Shown here in pieces: positions 1 through 8,940 of a stretch of DNA of 64,000 bases. The notes beneath the pieces are model-generated. The model saw only the letters and a program-made list of their open reading frames with translations, ran no database searches and was not told the DNA's origin. The stretch comes from Clostridiales bacterium (lineage in GTDB: Bacteria > Bacillota > Clostridia > Saccharofermentanales > Saccharofermentanaceae). The first letter of the stretch is position 1; each line of letters begins with the position of its first letter. Made by a program: the position numbers and the translations under genes. The stretch spans positions 89,320-153,319 of the forward strand of contig JAFZPX010000053.1 of the NCBI GenBank assembly GCA_017552455.1, written 5' to 3'.

Positions 1-759
1 CAGGACATCTGCCGGCAAGAACACGAACTTGCCCTCGCAGCCCAATGCCTTCTCTATGGCCTCGAACACTTCGCCGTATGTATATGCTTCATCGTCAGAT
101 ATGTGATAAGCCTGACCGAAGGCGCTCTCATTCATGAAGAGGGCATCGACCGCAGCACCGAAAATCGAATCGTGACACATCGCGTGCTTTGTCTTGGGAT
201 CATCAAATCTTATGACAGGCTTATCCGCAAGCATTCTCGCACAAAGATCGAAAGTATTACGTTTACCTGCGAAGCCCACGGGAATTCTTGTAAGGCCGAA
301 TGTCACCGTCGGTCTTATGATCGTCCAGGAAAACGAATACTCGCCTCCATGCATCTGAAGATAAAGCTCCGCCTTTCTCTTATCTATGCCATACTTCCAC
401 TTAACATTCTCACCGCATATGGGCTGATCCTCAGATAGATCTGAAGCCGGATGCTCATAAACAGAATCAGTCGAGATATAGATAAACTGCTTGCAGTGTC
501 CGTCAACGATGCGCGCAGTTCTTCTCATCTGCTCCTCGTTAAAGACCAAAGCATCCACGATAACGTCAAATCCGTCCTTTATAGCATCAGCTGCGAACGC
601 ATCCTCATACCAGTTACCCTGAATATAATGAACCTTAGATGACGCATCAGCAGGCAAACTTCTTCCCACTACATACACATCGCGTCCCGCATCCGCTGAA
701 GCCTTCGCTATCGCGCCGCCTATAAGGCCGTTACCGCCGACGATCAGTACTTTCATCAT
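1..759 (-). CDS. NAD-dependent epimerase/dehydratase family protein (3' end beyond window)
   Basis: Extended short-chain dehydrogenase, likely acting on a nucleotide sugar for the polysaccharide cluster upstream. Reading the minus strand from 759 gives a Rossmann start MMKVLIVGGNGLIGG with the GGxGxxG nucleotide-binding motif, an STDSVYEHP strand, and a YGIDK motif that fits the catalytic YxxxK. About 253 residues are visible and no stop is reached before the window edge, so the C-terminus is missing. The ATG overlaps the TGA of the upstream gene by one base (TGATG), so the two are translationally coupled; the second ATG at 756 is equally possible. Sugar substrate unknown. The fold is clear; the assignment to surface-sugar synthesis is from context. 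Confidence 0.85.
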   Translation of the reverse strand, partial: MMKVLIVGGNGLIGGAIAKASADAGRDVYVVGRSLPADASSKVHYIQGNWYEDAFAADAIKDGFDVIVDALVFNEEQMRRTARIVDGHCKQFIYISTDSVYEHPASDLSEDQPICGENVKWKYGIDKRKAELYLQMHGGEYSFSWTIIRPTVTFGLTRIPVGFAGKRNTFDLCARMLADKPVIRFDDPKTKHAMCHDSIFGAAVDALFMNESAFGQAYHISDDEAYTYGEVFEAIEKALGCEGKFVFLPADVL

Positions 760-2561
760 CACATCTTCCAGATAACATTCTCCTGAACGACCTGCGCAGG
801 ATTACCCATGACCATCGCATGATCCGGCACTGACCTCGTAACCAGAGAACATCCGGCTACAACAGAACTTCTTCCGATCTTAACTCCGGGCATTATGGTG
901 CAGTCTTCGCACAGCCAAGCCTTCTCGCCGATTACCACAGGCCTTGATGTCCTGTAACCTGTCGTATTTATATAGTGATCGCCGTTAGTATCCCTGATCG
1001 TTACATCACGTCCCATACCGACGTCACTCATGATCTCTATCTTCTCGCCGCAGATTATCGTCAGTCCCTTGTTGGCATCGCTGAATCCGTTCTTGCCGCC
1101 GTGAATGATCAACTCGGCATCATCAAAGATATTGATCTCGCACCCGGCGTCCACGACAAAATCACCGAGCACCTTAAGCGTCGCATTCTTTCCGATATAA
1201 AGCTTGGACTCATCGCGGCTTCGCGGGAACTTATCCTTCTGTCCGAACACAAATATACCGTCAAACTCAAGCTTCGCGGATCTGTCTACATTGATCTGGC
1301 ATCCTCTCGTACAGATGATGCCCTTCCCGTTTCTTAAGTTCTTCAAGCCGCTTAGCTTCAGCGTCTGATACAAAGCCGCAGGGTTAAGCCCGGTGATTTT
1401 TATCACTCTCTTCATAACGCCTGCCGCTTTCCTCATACTGCTCTTTTCCTTTTCCTCTCCGCCGTGTTTCTTTACTACTTCATCGAATCTCATCTTCTCA
1501 AGATCGTCGAAAAACTCCTGTCGGTTCCCGCCGTACTTCGTCATCGACGACACCAAAGCGGGATTACCTTCCACAGCCCACTCCAAAGGAGTCGCTTCGA
1601 AGTTTATCCTCTTCTTCACCTTCTCGAAATACTCCTGCCCCTTCTTCGAGTTCACGAAGACTACGGAAGTGCCCATGTCACTGTTGTGCGCATTACTGTG
1701 CTTCTCGATTCCCCAGTAGTCGCCTATAGTGATATCCGCGACTCTCGGGAAGCCTTTGAACTTACACTCGTAGCAAGAAGGTCTGCAGTACAGATGAGAC
1801 TGAATGTAACCCTTAATAAACCAGCTCGTCTTATATGTATCGAAGTACTCTTCGCCGTTCTCGAACACAAACTTCTGCGTCAGATTCTTCCAGCCGTACT
1901 CCTTGGATTTATTCTCAGTGCTTATGATCTTCGAACCATTGATTTGCTCGATATAGTCAAGATACCTTCTCCACACCTTTGGCGAGTTAACACCGGCGCA
2001 GATAAGATCAACAGTTATGAGATTCTCATAATCCTTCTGAAGGTAATTCAGAAGTCCTGCGATCTGACACGGCAATCCGCATACAAGTGCTCTATCGCCG
2101 TTATCAAGAATCTGCTTCGTCTTCTTATAGAAGCCTTCAGCATTGCTTTGCAAGTCCTTGGATCTTCTTAATCGCTTAAGATCATTCTTATCGTTTGATA
2201 TGAAGTTCGATACCGAGAAGTCTTCGTTATGAACGGCACCGCCGACGAAGCCCTTCTCGTTATATGTGATATCCGCCAAAGCAGAGAACAAGCCGCCCGA
2301 TGTACTCGAGAATACGACTTCCACACTCTTATGCTCAGCCGCATAGCAGTCAGGAGAAGCGTTATTGGAACTCTTAGTTCCGCACTCGTTAAGGCAGGGA
2401 CAGATCTTCTCACAAAGGCCGCAGCCTGTGCATTTATTCTCATCAACATGAGGATACAGGAAGCCCTCGTTATCAGCTGAGAACGAGATTGCTTGTACCG
2501 GGCATATATCCCCGCAGGCATTACAGCCCGCGCACTTTACTTTGTCAGTAATGTTGATCAT
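759..2561 (-). CDS. Ferredoxin / F420-dehydrogenase beta-like protein fused to hexapeptide acyltransferase
   Basis: A 600-residue, three-part protein. Residues 10-20 and 44-54 each carry CxxCxxCxxxC for two 4Fe-4S clusters. Residues about 70-370 resemble the coenzyme F420 hydrogenase/dehydrogenase beta family (SSTSGGLFSAL, VCGLPCQIAGL, a Cys-rich CRPSCYEC stretch and DITIGDYWG). This family often sits beside polysaccharide pyruvyl transferases in bacteria without F420 metabolism, and such a transferase lies two genes upstream here. From about residue 415 the chain becomes a left-handed beta-helix (IGEKAWLCEDCTIMPGVKIG, then VMGNPAQVV), typical of sugar O- or N-acetyltransferases. The frame is continuous, so this is a real fusion and not two misjoined genes. 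A flavin/iron-sulfur redox or tailoring role in glycan decoration is inferred; the substrate is unknown. Confidence 0.85.
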   Translation of the reverse strand: MINITDKVKCAGCNACGDICPVQAISFSADNEGFLYPHVDENKCTGCGLCEKICPCLNECGTKSSNNASPDCYAAEHKSVEVVFSSTSGGLFSALADITYNEKGFVGGAVHNEDFSVSNFISNDKNDLKRLRRSKDLQSNAEGFYKKTKQILDNGDRALVCGLPCQIAGLLNYLQKDYENLITVDLICAGVNSPKVWRRYLDYIEQINGSKIISTENKSKEYGWKNLTQKFVFENGEEYFDTYKTSWFIKGYIQSHLYCRPSCYECKFKGFPRVADITIGDYWGIEKHSNAHNSDMGTSVVFVNSKKGQEYFEKVKKRINFEATPLEWAVEGNPALVSSMTKYGGNRQEFFDDLEKMRFDEVVKKHGGEEKEKSSMRKAAGVMKRVIKITGLNPAALYQTLKLSGLKNLRNGKGIICTRGCQINVDRSAKLEFDGIFVFGQKDKFPRSRDESKLYIGKNATLKVLGDFVVDAGCEINIFDDAELIIHGGKNGFSDANKGLTIICGEKIEIMSDVGMGRDVTIRDTNGDHYINTTGYRTSRPVVIGEKAWLCEDCTIMPGVKIGRSSVVAGCSLVTRSVPDHAMVMGNPAQVVQENVIWKM

Positions 2562-2564
2562 AGA

Positions 2565-4097
2565 CTAATTATAATCGCTCTTCCCTAATTTATCTTTAAC
2601 CCAGCCCATGAGGAATGCTCTCATATTCCGATCTAATCCAAGTACCCATACGAACACAGCGACAGACACGAGAGATGCGAACAATACAAGCGCGAATCCC
2701 GTTATCGTATTAACATCGACGTTCATAGAAAGAATAAATGGCACTACAGCAGATACAGCACCTACAGCAAGACAGCGGCACTCCATCTTCATGATCCTGC
2801 CAAGCTCATATCCGACAACGTAGTGAACGAGCAAGGGCTTTACGATGAGACCTAATCCCGCATAAGCGAACATGCTTACCCATGCAAGCGTCACAGGAAG
2901 GAAACCCATCTTGAACAGCACATAGATAAGCGGCAGCTGCAGCGAATCAAACAAAGGACTTATGATCGCATTCTCCCTTATCCTTCCCTTGGCATAGATG
3001 GGGACATAAAGCGATGTATCGAATGACTGGAACAATCCCTGAACGAGTGCGAGCTGAACGAATGGGATCAGCCCTTCAGGAATCTCATCAAGCCATATAT
3101 TAAGCGCAGGCTCGACGAGAAGGAACAGCGGCAACACCATGATAAGCATCAGATAGAACGTATACTGTGTGGACGCGAGTGCGAGCTTCTTCGAGCCCTC
3201 ATAATCCTTGGCAGCATATTTCTTAACTATCTGCGGATTAACTGCAGTTCTGAAGTTACCGATAAAGCTGTTGATAATATCGTTGATCCTTAACGCCAGA
3301 GATCTTACAGTAACGACCGCCGGCGCGAAGAACATATTCGTAACTATGGTTACACCCTGATTGGCAAGCGACGCACCCGAACTAGACAGCAGATGCCAGC
3401 CCGAGAACGATGCGACTTCCTTAAAGATCTCGCCGTCAAATTCGGGCTTATATCTTGTCTCCGGGAATTTCCTTCTGCAGTAGATCCTGTAGATCATGAT
3501 CACAGAGATCGTAGCGATGCACATGAGCACTGCATATACTTCAAGCTTGTCGTAATCAAAGATAAGAAGCGCGAATACAAGTGCGACCTTGATAACGGCT
3601 TCATAGATACTAATCCACGCATACACATCCATATGCTCATGAGCGATGATGGTCGCGTTATAAGGCACCTGTGTGATCTGGAAGAATGTTCCGATCATAG
3701 AGAAATGGAATGCGACGACCGCGGCATGAAGCCTGTCCGGCGGAATAATCAGTTTGTTATAGATAAACCATAGTCCTACTACCTCGCCGACTACGACGAT
3801 AGCAATTCCGAGAACAACATGAGCGATCATTACAGTCGAGAACAAAGTCTGAAGCCTCGGCTTCTCCTTACCCATCTCGAACGTAAGAAATCTCGAAGTA
3901 CCGCTGCCGAGAGAATTACTTAAGAACGCAAGAAAAGTAACCGCGCCTCCGACAGTCTGATAGATACCGAAGTCATCCACTCCGAGCACCCGTAGAGTTA
4001 CTCTGGATGCATACAGCGAGACGACCATGATCAGCATCATTCGCGTATAAAGAAACAGCGTATTGCGGGCGATCCTCTTGTTATTGCTGTCAGCCAT
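2565..4097 (-). CDS. Polysaccharide flippase (Wzx/MOP superfamily)
   Basis: A 510-residue polytopic protein with about 12-14 hydrophobic segments. The N-terminal region (RNTLFLYTRMMLIMVVSLY, then RVLGVDDFGIYQTVGG) is the usual signature of oligosaccharide flippases that move undecaprenyl-linked repeat units across the membrane. The start overlaps the end of the pyruvyl transferase gene by 8 bases, and the next gene follows after 3 bases, so it belongs to the surface-polysaccharide operon. Together with the polymerase-like gene at 8940-10883 it suggests a Wzx/Wzy-type pathway. Exact repeat unit unknown. Confidence 0.88.
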   Translation of the reverse strand: MADSNNKRIARNTLFLYTRMMLIMVVSLYASRVTLRVLGVDDFGIYQTVGGAVTFLAFLSNSLGSGTSRFLTFEMGKEKPRLQTLFSTVMIAHVVLGIAIVVVGEVVGLWFIYNKLIIPPDRLHAAVVAFHFSMIGTFFQITQVPYNATIIAHEHMDVYAWISIYEAVIKVALVFALLIFDYDKLEVYAVLMCIATISVIMIYRIYCRRKFPETRYKPEFDGEIFKEVASFSGWHLLSSSGASLANQGVTIVTNMFFAPAVVTVRSLALRINDIINSFIGNFRTAVNPQIVKKYAAKDYEGSKKLALASTQYTFYLMLIMVLPLFLLVEPALNIWLDEIPEGLIPFVQLALVQGLFQSFDTSLYVPIYAKGRIRENAIISPLFDSLQLPLIYVLFKMGFLPVTLAWVSMFAYAGLGLIVKPLLVHYVVGYELGRIMKMECRCLAVGAVSAVVPFILSMNVDVNTITGFALVLFASLVSVAVFVWVLGLDRNMRAFLMGWVKDKLGKSDYN

Positions 4098-5196
4098 CGC
4101 TCTGTGCCTGCGCCTTAAGAAAATCTATCGATATTCTCTTCTGCTCCTCAAGAAGCTTCATGTCCTCTTCGGCAACATCAGTGTCGATCCTGTCACCGTA
4201 ACCGAACGCATTCTCCATAAGGCCAAACGATCCCAGCACTTCCGTTAATCGTCCGAACATGCCCTCGACGTTATACTTCAAATCCGTTCTCGGATACACG
4301 CGAAGACAACGGTTATAAAGAATCGTAAATACACTTGCATGGAAAGAATCCGTGCACACTGTATCAGCATTCTTGATAAGCCACAGAAACTCAGATGGTG
4401 AAGAAACAAAGTGCTCCTTCTCGTTAATGTCGTTTATGTTGATAACCTTAAGTCCGCGCTCGTTCGCGATGCGCGTTATCTCTTCGTTATACCCTTCAAG
4501 AATATCTCCGAGGAAGAAAGCGAGAAGATACTTCCCCTCCACTTCAAACGACGGCTTCGTCATGATCCCGTCCCACGTCGCAGAAGAAAGCAGCAGCGTC
4601 GGGTCGAGCACCTTAACGGGGTTCTTTCCCGTGATCATCTCGACGAGGCCGCAGCCCTCGCTCTCCCTGCAGGAGATGGCATGCATCTGTGTAAGACCTT
4701 TCCGATGCAATCCGAGGTCTTCTTGAGGAAAAGACGTGAAGCCGAAGCTTGCCGCGTAAGAGGCTCTTTTCGAAGAGGGGATGAAGTCCAAGTAAAAGTA
4801 CTCAAGCTCATCCGGTATCAGCCCCCAGTTATGCCAAACCTGATCGCTTCCTGCGAAGACACATGAATACCCGCTCCAGTCCATGTCCTTAAGGTCACTT
4901 CGGGAAGCGCGGATCATGTTATGAATATACTCACGGGTGAAAGCTCTTCCGCCCTGCTCGTGCATATGACGCTCAAGATATTCGTTGAATCTTGTGTGTC
5001 CCATCCTCGCGAGCGGGATCTTAACGGAAGTCTTAAGATCTTTTACAAAGTTCTTCTGCTTACGTTCTTTTACGTCGAGCGTGCTAACTTCAAGCCCAAG
5101 CTGCTCGAGAGCCTTCTGCAGCGCGAAGTTCTGGAGTCTGTTTCCAAAACTCGTATTATCCTGGATAGTGACGATCAGAACCTTGCGCGAACTCAT
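4090..5196 (-). CDS. Polysaccharide pyruvyl transferase family protein
   Basis: A 368-residue protein of the CsaB/WcaK-type pyruvyl transferase family, which adds ketal-linked pyruvate from phosphoenolpyruvate to sugars of surface polymers. The start VLIVTIQDNTSFGNRLQNFA is the typical first strand and loop, followed by CVFAGSDQVWHNW in the middle and NADTVCTDSFHASVFTILYN near the C-terminus, the conserved signature of the second domain. Length is normal for the family. It lies 1 base after the methyltransferase gene and overlaps the flippase gene, in one transcription unit with glycosyltransferases. The sugar acceptor cannot be told from sequence. Confidence 0.9.
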   Translation of the reverse strand: MSSRKVLIVTIQDNTSFGNRLQNFALQKALEQLGLEVSTLDVKERKQKNFVKDLKTSVKIPLARMGHTRFNEYLERHMHEQGGRAFTREYIHNMIRASRSDLKDMDWSGYSCVFAGSDQVWHNWGLIPDELEYFYLDFIPSSKRASYAASFGFTSFPQEDLGLHRKGLTQMHAISCRESEGCGLVEMITGKNPVKVLDPTLLLSSATWDGIMTKPSFEVEGKYLLAFFLGDILEGYNEEITRIANERGLKVININDINEKEHFVSSPSEFLWLIKNADTVCTDSFHASVFTILYNRCLRVYPRTDLKYNVEGMFGRLTEVLGSFGLMENAFGYGDRIDTDVAEEDMKLLEEQKRISIDFLKAQAQSDG

Positions 5197-5197
5197 A

Positions 5198-6019
5198 TCA
5201 TTTACGGCACCAGAACAGGCGGTTCATATCGTACTTACAAGGTGCTGTGACAGGAAGGATATCTGGCGGACAATTATCGCCGTCAATAATGCTCACGTCA
5301 AAGCCCGCATCCTTCATAAAGCGGTCCGCGTTCATGCCGAACAGTCTTACATGATCGCTCTGACCGAACCTGATAAGTCTGTCCTCTTCGGAAGTCACGG
5401 ACGGATCCTCATCAACATATTCGATATCCCTGCTCATCGGGAACGAGCAGATCAGCGACCCGCCCGGACGAAGTATGCGGCGAAGCTCCCTTAGAGCTTT
5501 CATATAATCATCCACGTGCTCGAGAACGTGGTTACAGAAGATAACGTCATAGGAGTTATCGGGAAGCCCTGTGTCCTGTATATCGAGCTTGAGGTCAGCC
5601 TCTGCAAAGAGGTCCGCCGTCGTGCACTTTACACCCTTGAGCTTCATCCAAAGCTTCACGCTTCTCTCGATGGCGAAGTAGAGGATATCCTTCCCCTGAA
5701 GAAGGTCCATGTGCTCCTCACACCATAAGATCTCAATCCTATGCCTCGGCAAAGACTCGCACACGGGGCAGCACACATCCTGAGGGATACCCACGAATGT
5801 TTTAAGGTCGTAAAACTTGGGATACTCCTGATAGTCGCCCTCGACGAATTCACTGTATTTCAATCCGCAGCAAGGACAGTACAAAGACATATCCTCGGGA
5901 TGGCGGAGCATCTCTTTACGGTAACGTGAATACAGGCTCTTTCTGTATGTGGATGCGATCGCATTCCAGATAGGACGCGGCATCTTTGCCTTTATGCTTT
6001 TACGTGTCTCAGTTCGCAT
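5198..6019 (-). CDS. Class I SAM-dependent methyltransferase with N-terminal zinc-binding Cys pairs
   Basis: A 273-residue protein. The C-terminal half holds a methyltransferase core (IIFCNHVLEHVDDYMKALRE, then LRRILRPGGSLICSFP). The N-terminal part carries two Cys pairs (CPCC about residue 50 and CPVC about 90), probably a zinc ribbon. An ATG at 6052 is also in frame, but I chose 6019 because GGGGAGGA lies 5 bases before it. This start overlaps the end of the upstream GT2 gene by 11 bases. Position among glycosyltransferases suggests it methylates a sugar or lipid-linked intermediate, as many cluster methyltransferases do; that is inference. Confidence 0.85.
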   Translation of the reverse strand: MRTETRKSIKAKMPRPIWNAIASTYRKSLYSRYRKEMLRHPEDMSLYCPCCGLKYSEFVEGDYQEYPKFYDLKTFVGIPQDVCCPVCESLPRHRIEILWCEEHMDLLQGKDILYFAIERSVKLWMKLKGVKCTTADLFAEADLKLDIQDTGLPDNSYDVIFCNHVLEHVDDYMKALRELRRILRPGGSLICSFPMSRDIEYVDEDPSVTSEEDRLIRFGQSDHVRLFGMNADRFMKDAGFDVSIIDGDNCPPDILPVTAPCKYDMNRLFWCRK

Positions 6020-7007
6020 TCTTCCTCCCCGGAGACGCCTTGCAGGTTGCACCGTTTAATACTAGGAGTATTACCCTGCATTTATCGATGAACCTTCCGG
6101 ATGTTCTCCACAGCTGCTTCTTATCAATCTTAACACCGTAACCATAGCGGTAGAAATCATATTCATAGATCATGTGAAGGTATCTTCTTGCGATATTCGC
6201 GTCGAGTTTCGTCTTAAGAGGTTCTCCCTTAAGATGCTCATCACTGAATCTGTAAAGCTCAGGATAGACGTGAAGCAAAGCTTCGATGTGTCTGGTCCAG
6301 TTACGCTCATTCGGGTTCGTGATCGAGCCTCTGTGATGTCTGTATCTGTACACAATCTGCGGGATATAAAGCACACGCTGCGCCATAAGGATAGCTATTG
6401 GAGCCCACAGCTCGTCTTCGTGAAGAAGTCCCTTCTCGAAGTACATATTGTTATCAAGCATAAATGCTCTTCTGTGAAGGCCCAGCCAAACTGTAGCGGG
6501 AAAGTTCATGCATGCATCAAGCTGCTTCTCAATTACCTGCTTGCCCGTGATGACACCGTCACTGCCGCTAAGGCCTCTGTGTATGAAGTATTCTCTTTCT
6601 TTCTGTGTGAATGTGCTTCCCTTATCATCAAAGGGCTCGGCATCCCACAGAATGATATCCGAATCGAATTCCTTTACCTTACTGATAACCTCTGCGAAGC
6701 GATCCGGGTACACTTCATCATCGGAATCGCAGAAGAATATGTACTCGCCCTTTGCTTCCTTCATGCCGACATTACGCGCCTCGGAAGGACCTTCATTAGT
6801 CTTGTGAATGACCTTTATAAACTCATAGCGTGAAGCATAGTCATCTGCCAAAGCAGGCGAGCCGTCAGATGAACCGTCATCGACCAGAATGATCTCCGTC
6901 GTCTCTATCCCTTCAGTCTTAAGAAGCGTGTCCAAGCAACGGCCGAGATAGTTCTCGACATTATAGACCGGGATAACGATTGATAAAGACAGATCATTCA
7001 CGCTCAT
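6009..7007 (-). CDS. GT2 family glycosyltransferase
   Basis: A 332-residue family 2 glycosyltransferase. The first strand SIVIPVYNVENYLGRCLDTL, the EIILVDDGSSDGS loop and the nucleotide-sugar/metal motif FFCDSDDEV define the GT-A fold. The C-terminal part (LLHEDELWAPIAI) contains the ED acid pair usual in this family. It is closely similar to the next gene, 7017-7970, through the whole length (shared GLLHEDEL/GLIHEDEL, YRxR and MIYxYxxxRYGY motifs), so the two probably arose by duplication and then took different donor or acceptor specificities. Sugar specificity unknown. Confidence 0.92.
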   Translation of the reverse strand: MSVNDLSLSIVIPVYNVENYLGRCLDTLLKTEGIETTEIILVDDGSSDGSPALADDYASRYEFIKVIHKTNEGPSEARNVGMKEAKGEYIFFCDSDDEVYPDRFAEVISKVKEFDSDIILWDAEPFDDKGSTFTQKEREYFIHRGLSGSDGVITGKQVIEKQLDACMNFPATVWLGLHRRAFMLDNNMYFEKGLLHEDELWAPIAILMAQRVLYIPQIVYRYRHHRGSITNPNERNWTRHIEALLHVYPELYRFSDEHLKGEPLKTKLDANIARRYLHMIYEYDFYRYGYGVKIDKKQLWRTSGRFIDKCRVILLVLNGATCKASPGRKNAN

Positions 7008-7016
7008 AACAGTATT

Positions 7017-7970
7017 TTAACGGACAAATAAGTTAAGTCCTAACACCAATATCTTGTGACTTAGTTTCCTCGCCGTCCGCATCAGACGTTTCTTATCTAT
7101 TTGACTGCTGTAGCCGTAACGCCAGACTCTGTACTTATAGATCATGCGGACATAACGTTTGGTAAGGTTGCCCTCGATAAGTTCCAGCAAAGGTTCCCCT
7201 GCAAGCACCTCATCGTAATAATCATAAAGCGACGGATAGATATGCATCAGCGAATCAACACTTCTTTTACGGTCTGAAGTTCCGGGGTTCATTATCGAGC
7301 CTTCGCGGATCCTGTAGATATAAACTTTCTCCGGAAGGTAATGAACGCTCTTTGCTGCGATATATATCTTCGGCAGCAAAAGCTCATCCTCATGTATCAG
7401 ACCCTTCTCGAAGTAAAGCTTGTTGTCTATAAGGAACTGCCTTCTGTAAGCCGCGAGCCACACCGTAGCCACGAAGTCGCCCGTCTTTCGAAGCTGCGTC
7501 TCGAGAAGCTCCTTGCCGGTGTAGGTTGTCTCGATCTTCTCGAGGCCTTCGTGCGCGAAATACCCTCTGTCCTTGGGCATAAGAAGGTTAACGGTCTCGT
7601 ACTTAAGCTCGGCGTCCCACAGGATGATGTCGTCAGAAGAAGTCTTCGTATGAGCTATTATTTTCGCGAAAAACTCAGGTACCACCATGTCATCGGCGTC
7701 GCAGTAGAACACATAATCTCCGTGCGCCTCATGCAAGCCCTTATTACGGGATGCCGACGGGCCTTCGTTCTCCTTGTGGAAGACAGTTATGTTGGAATGC
7801 TCTTCGGAATACTTATCGGCAATCTGGGAAGACTTATCCGTAGCGCCGTCATCTATGAGAATGATCTCGGTCTGATCTATCCCTTCCGTCTCAAGAAGCG
7901 CGTCAAGACACTCATTAAGATACTGCTCGACGTTATAGAAAGGAATGACTATGGACAGACTCGGGTTCAT
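7017..7970 (-). CDS. GT2 family glycosyltransferase
   Basis: A 317-residue paralogue of the gene at 6009-7007. It starts SIVIPFYNVEQYLNECLDAL, has EIILIDDGATDKS and the YCDADDMVV metal-binding motif, and the same C-terminal layout (GLIHEDELLLPKIY, then KRYVRMIYKYRVWRYGY). Its ATG overlaps the TGA of the preceding Alg13-like gene (ATGA), and the following gene starts 9 bases on. It likely adds a second sugar of the same polysaccharide repeat unit on the cytoplasmic side of the membrane. Confidence 0.92.
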   Translation of the reverse strand: MNPSLSIVIPFYNVEQYLNECLDALLETEGIDQTEIILIDDGATDKSSQIADKYSEEHSNITVFHKENEGPSASRNKGLHEAHGDYVFYCDADDMVVPEFFAKIIAHTKTSSDDIILWDAELKYETVNLLMPKDRGYFAHEGLEKIETTYTGKELLETQLRKTGDFVATVWLAAYRRQFLIDNKLYFEKGLIHEDELLLPKIYIAAKSVHYLPEKVYIYRIREGSIMNPGTSDRKRSVDSLMHIYPSLYDYYDEVLAGEPLLELIEGNLTKRYVRMIYKYRVWRYGYSSQIDKKRLMRTARKLSHKILVLGLNLFVR

Positions 7971-8461
7971 GCAAGCAACTGATCGATTATCTTGGAAAAT
8001 TCCTTACAGAAGGCTGCGTTGTTGGAGGGCAGACCATTCTTGTTAAGATCCTTGACGAGCTCATCGTAATGCTCCAGATACTCACCTAACTGATCCATCT
8101 GCTCTACAAGCAGGATGCTGTTATAGCACTCCTTGTACTTTCTGGATATCTCGAGCTGATGGTTATCAACGTGCTCACCCAGTTCATGTCTTCTCGGAAC
8201 AACGATCGGCACCTTGCCAAGTTGGATAACTTCCATGTAGCAGCTCGGGCCTCCGTGGGTTACGACGATGCGGCCTTCTGCATTGAACTTATCCATCTCA
8301 TGCTGATGATAAAAATGCTGCCACTTGCAGTGCTTGGGTTCATAAGTAGAGAATCCGGACTGAATGACGACCTCTTCGTCGTGAGTCTCAGCCCACTTAT
8401 CCATATATTCAACCAGTCTCGTGAATGGCTGTTCGTGTGTACCTACAGTAACGAATATCAT
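7967..8461 (-). CDS. Glycosyltransferase family 28 C-terminal-like subunit (Alg13/PssE type)
   Basis: A 164-residue half-enzyme. MIFVTVGTHEQPFTRLVEYM is the typical start of Alg13/PssE/EpsF proteins, and VVTHGGPSCYMEVIQLGKVP is the nucleotide-sugar-binding segment of the GT28 C-terminal domain. In this family the catalytic half works only when docked to an Alg14/PssD membrane partner, and that partner is encoded immediately before it. The two genes share one base (TGATG), as expected for subunits made in equal amounts. By analogy with PssDE/EpsEF it may add the second sugar to the lipid-linked primer. Confidence 0.92.
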   Translation of the reverse strand: MIFVTVGTHEQPFTRLVEYMDKWAETHDEEVVIQSGFSTYEPKHCKWQHFYHQHEMDKFNAEGRIVVTHGGPSCYMEVIQLGKVPIVVPRRHELGEHVDNHQLEISRKYKECYNSILLVEQMDQLGEYLEHYDELVKDLNKNGLPSNNAAFCKEFSKIIDQLLA

Positions 8462-8910
8462 CAGAATATGCTCCCCAGAACGATGGCCTTAGGAAAGACC
8501 TGTTTCATCTCTTCCCACTGAACGATGAACACGTCGGATGCCGGATAGCATAGCTTTGCCGACAGAGAGCCCTTATTGATTCTGTCGAAGGCCTCAATGA
8601 AGACCGTCTTAGCACCCATCATCTTGCCGATATAAAAGAACGGAACAGCGGGAGCGGCTCCTGCAGAGATGATGACATCAGGCTTCTCAGCCCTTAAGAT
8701 CTTGACAGCTCTGTGGGTATTGATTATCAAAGCCTTGAGGCTTCTGTTCGACGGATAGTAAACAGGGTAAATCTTCTCGCCCTGAAGCAAAGTCCTTGAA
8801 TCTTCTTTATCGAATGTAGCCCAGAACCTGTCTTTATCCTCCCAGAAAGGCTTGAGCATATATAAATGATCAAGATGCCCGCCGGACGAGCAAACCAAAC
8901 AAACCTTCAT
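8461..8910 (-). CDS. Alg14/PssD-type membrane-anchor subunit of a split glycosyltransferase
   Basis: A 149-residue protein starting MKVCLVCSSGGHLDHLYML, which matches the glycine-rich N-terminal motif of Alg14/PssD/EpsE. IISAGAAPAVPFFYIGKMMG and TVFIEAFDRI follow, both conserved in the family, where they bind acceptor lipid and recruit the catalytic Alg13-like partner. An in-frame GTG at 8943 would add 11 residues and overlap the previous stop. I prefer the ATG at 8910 because GGGGGAT lies just before it and the product then starts exactly where the family does. Forms a pair with 7967-8461. Confidence 0.9.
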   Translation of the reverse strand: MKVCLVCSSGGHLDHLYMLKPFWEDKDRFWATFDKEDSRTLLQGEKIYPVYYPSNRSLKALIINTHRAVKILRAEKPDVIISAGAAPAVPFFYIGKMMGAKTVFIEAFDRINKGSLSAKLCYPASDVFIVQWEEMKQVFPKAIVLGSIF

Positions 8911-8924
8911 AATCCCCCAAAGCA

Positions 8925-8940
8925 ACACTCTTACGAGTGT
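8925..8940 (-). other. Small hairpin between the polymerase-like and Alg14-like genes
   Basis: A perfect 6-bp inverted repeat, ACACTC-TTAC-GAGTGT on the plus strand, fills most of the gap between the TGA of the preceding gene and the ribosome binding site at 8910. No U-run follows on the minus strand, so it is not an intrinsic terminator. It may protect or set the ratio of the mRNA segments, or be chance. Confidence 0.35.

Noticed and set aside
1464..2171. 235-codon open frame on the plus strand inside the iron-sulfur fusion gene
   Set aside because: Antisense shadow with no recognisable domain, opposite to a clear two-cluster ferredoxin frame.
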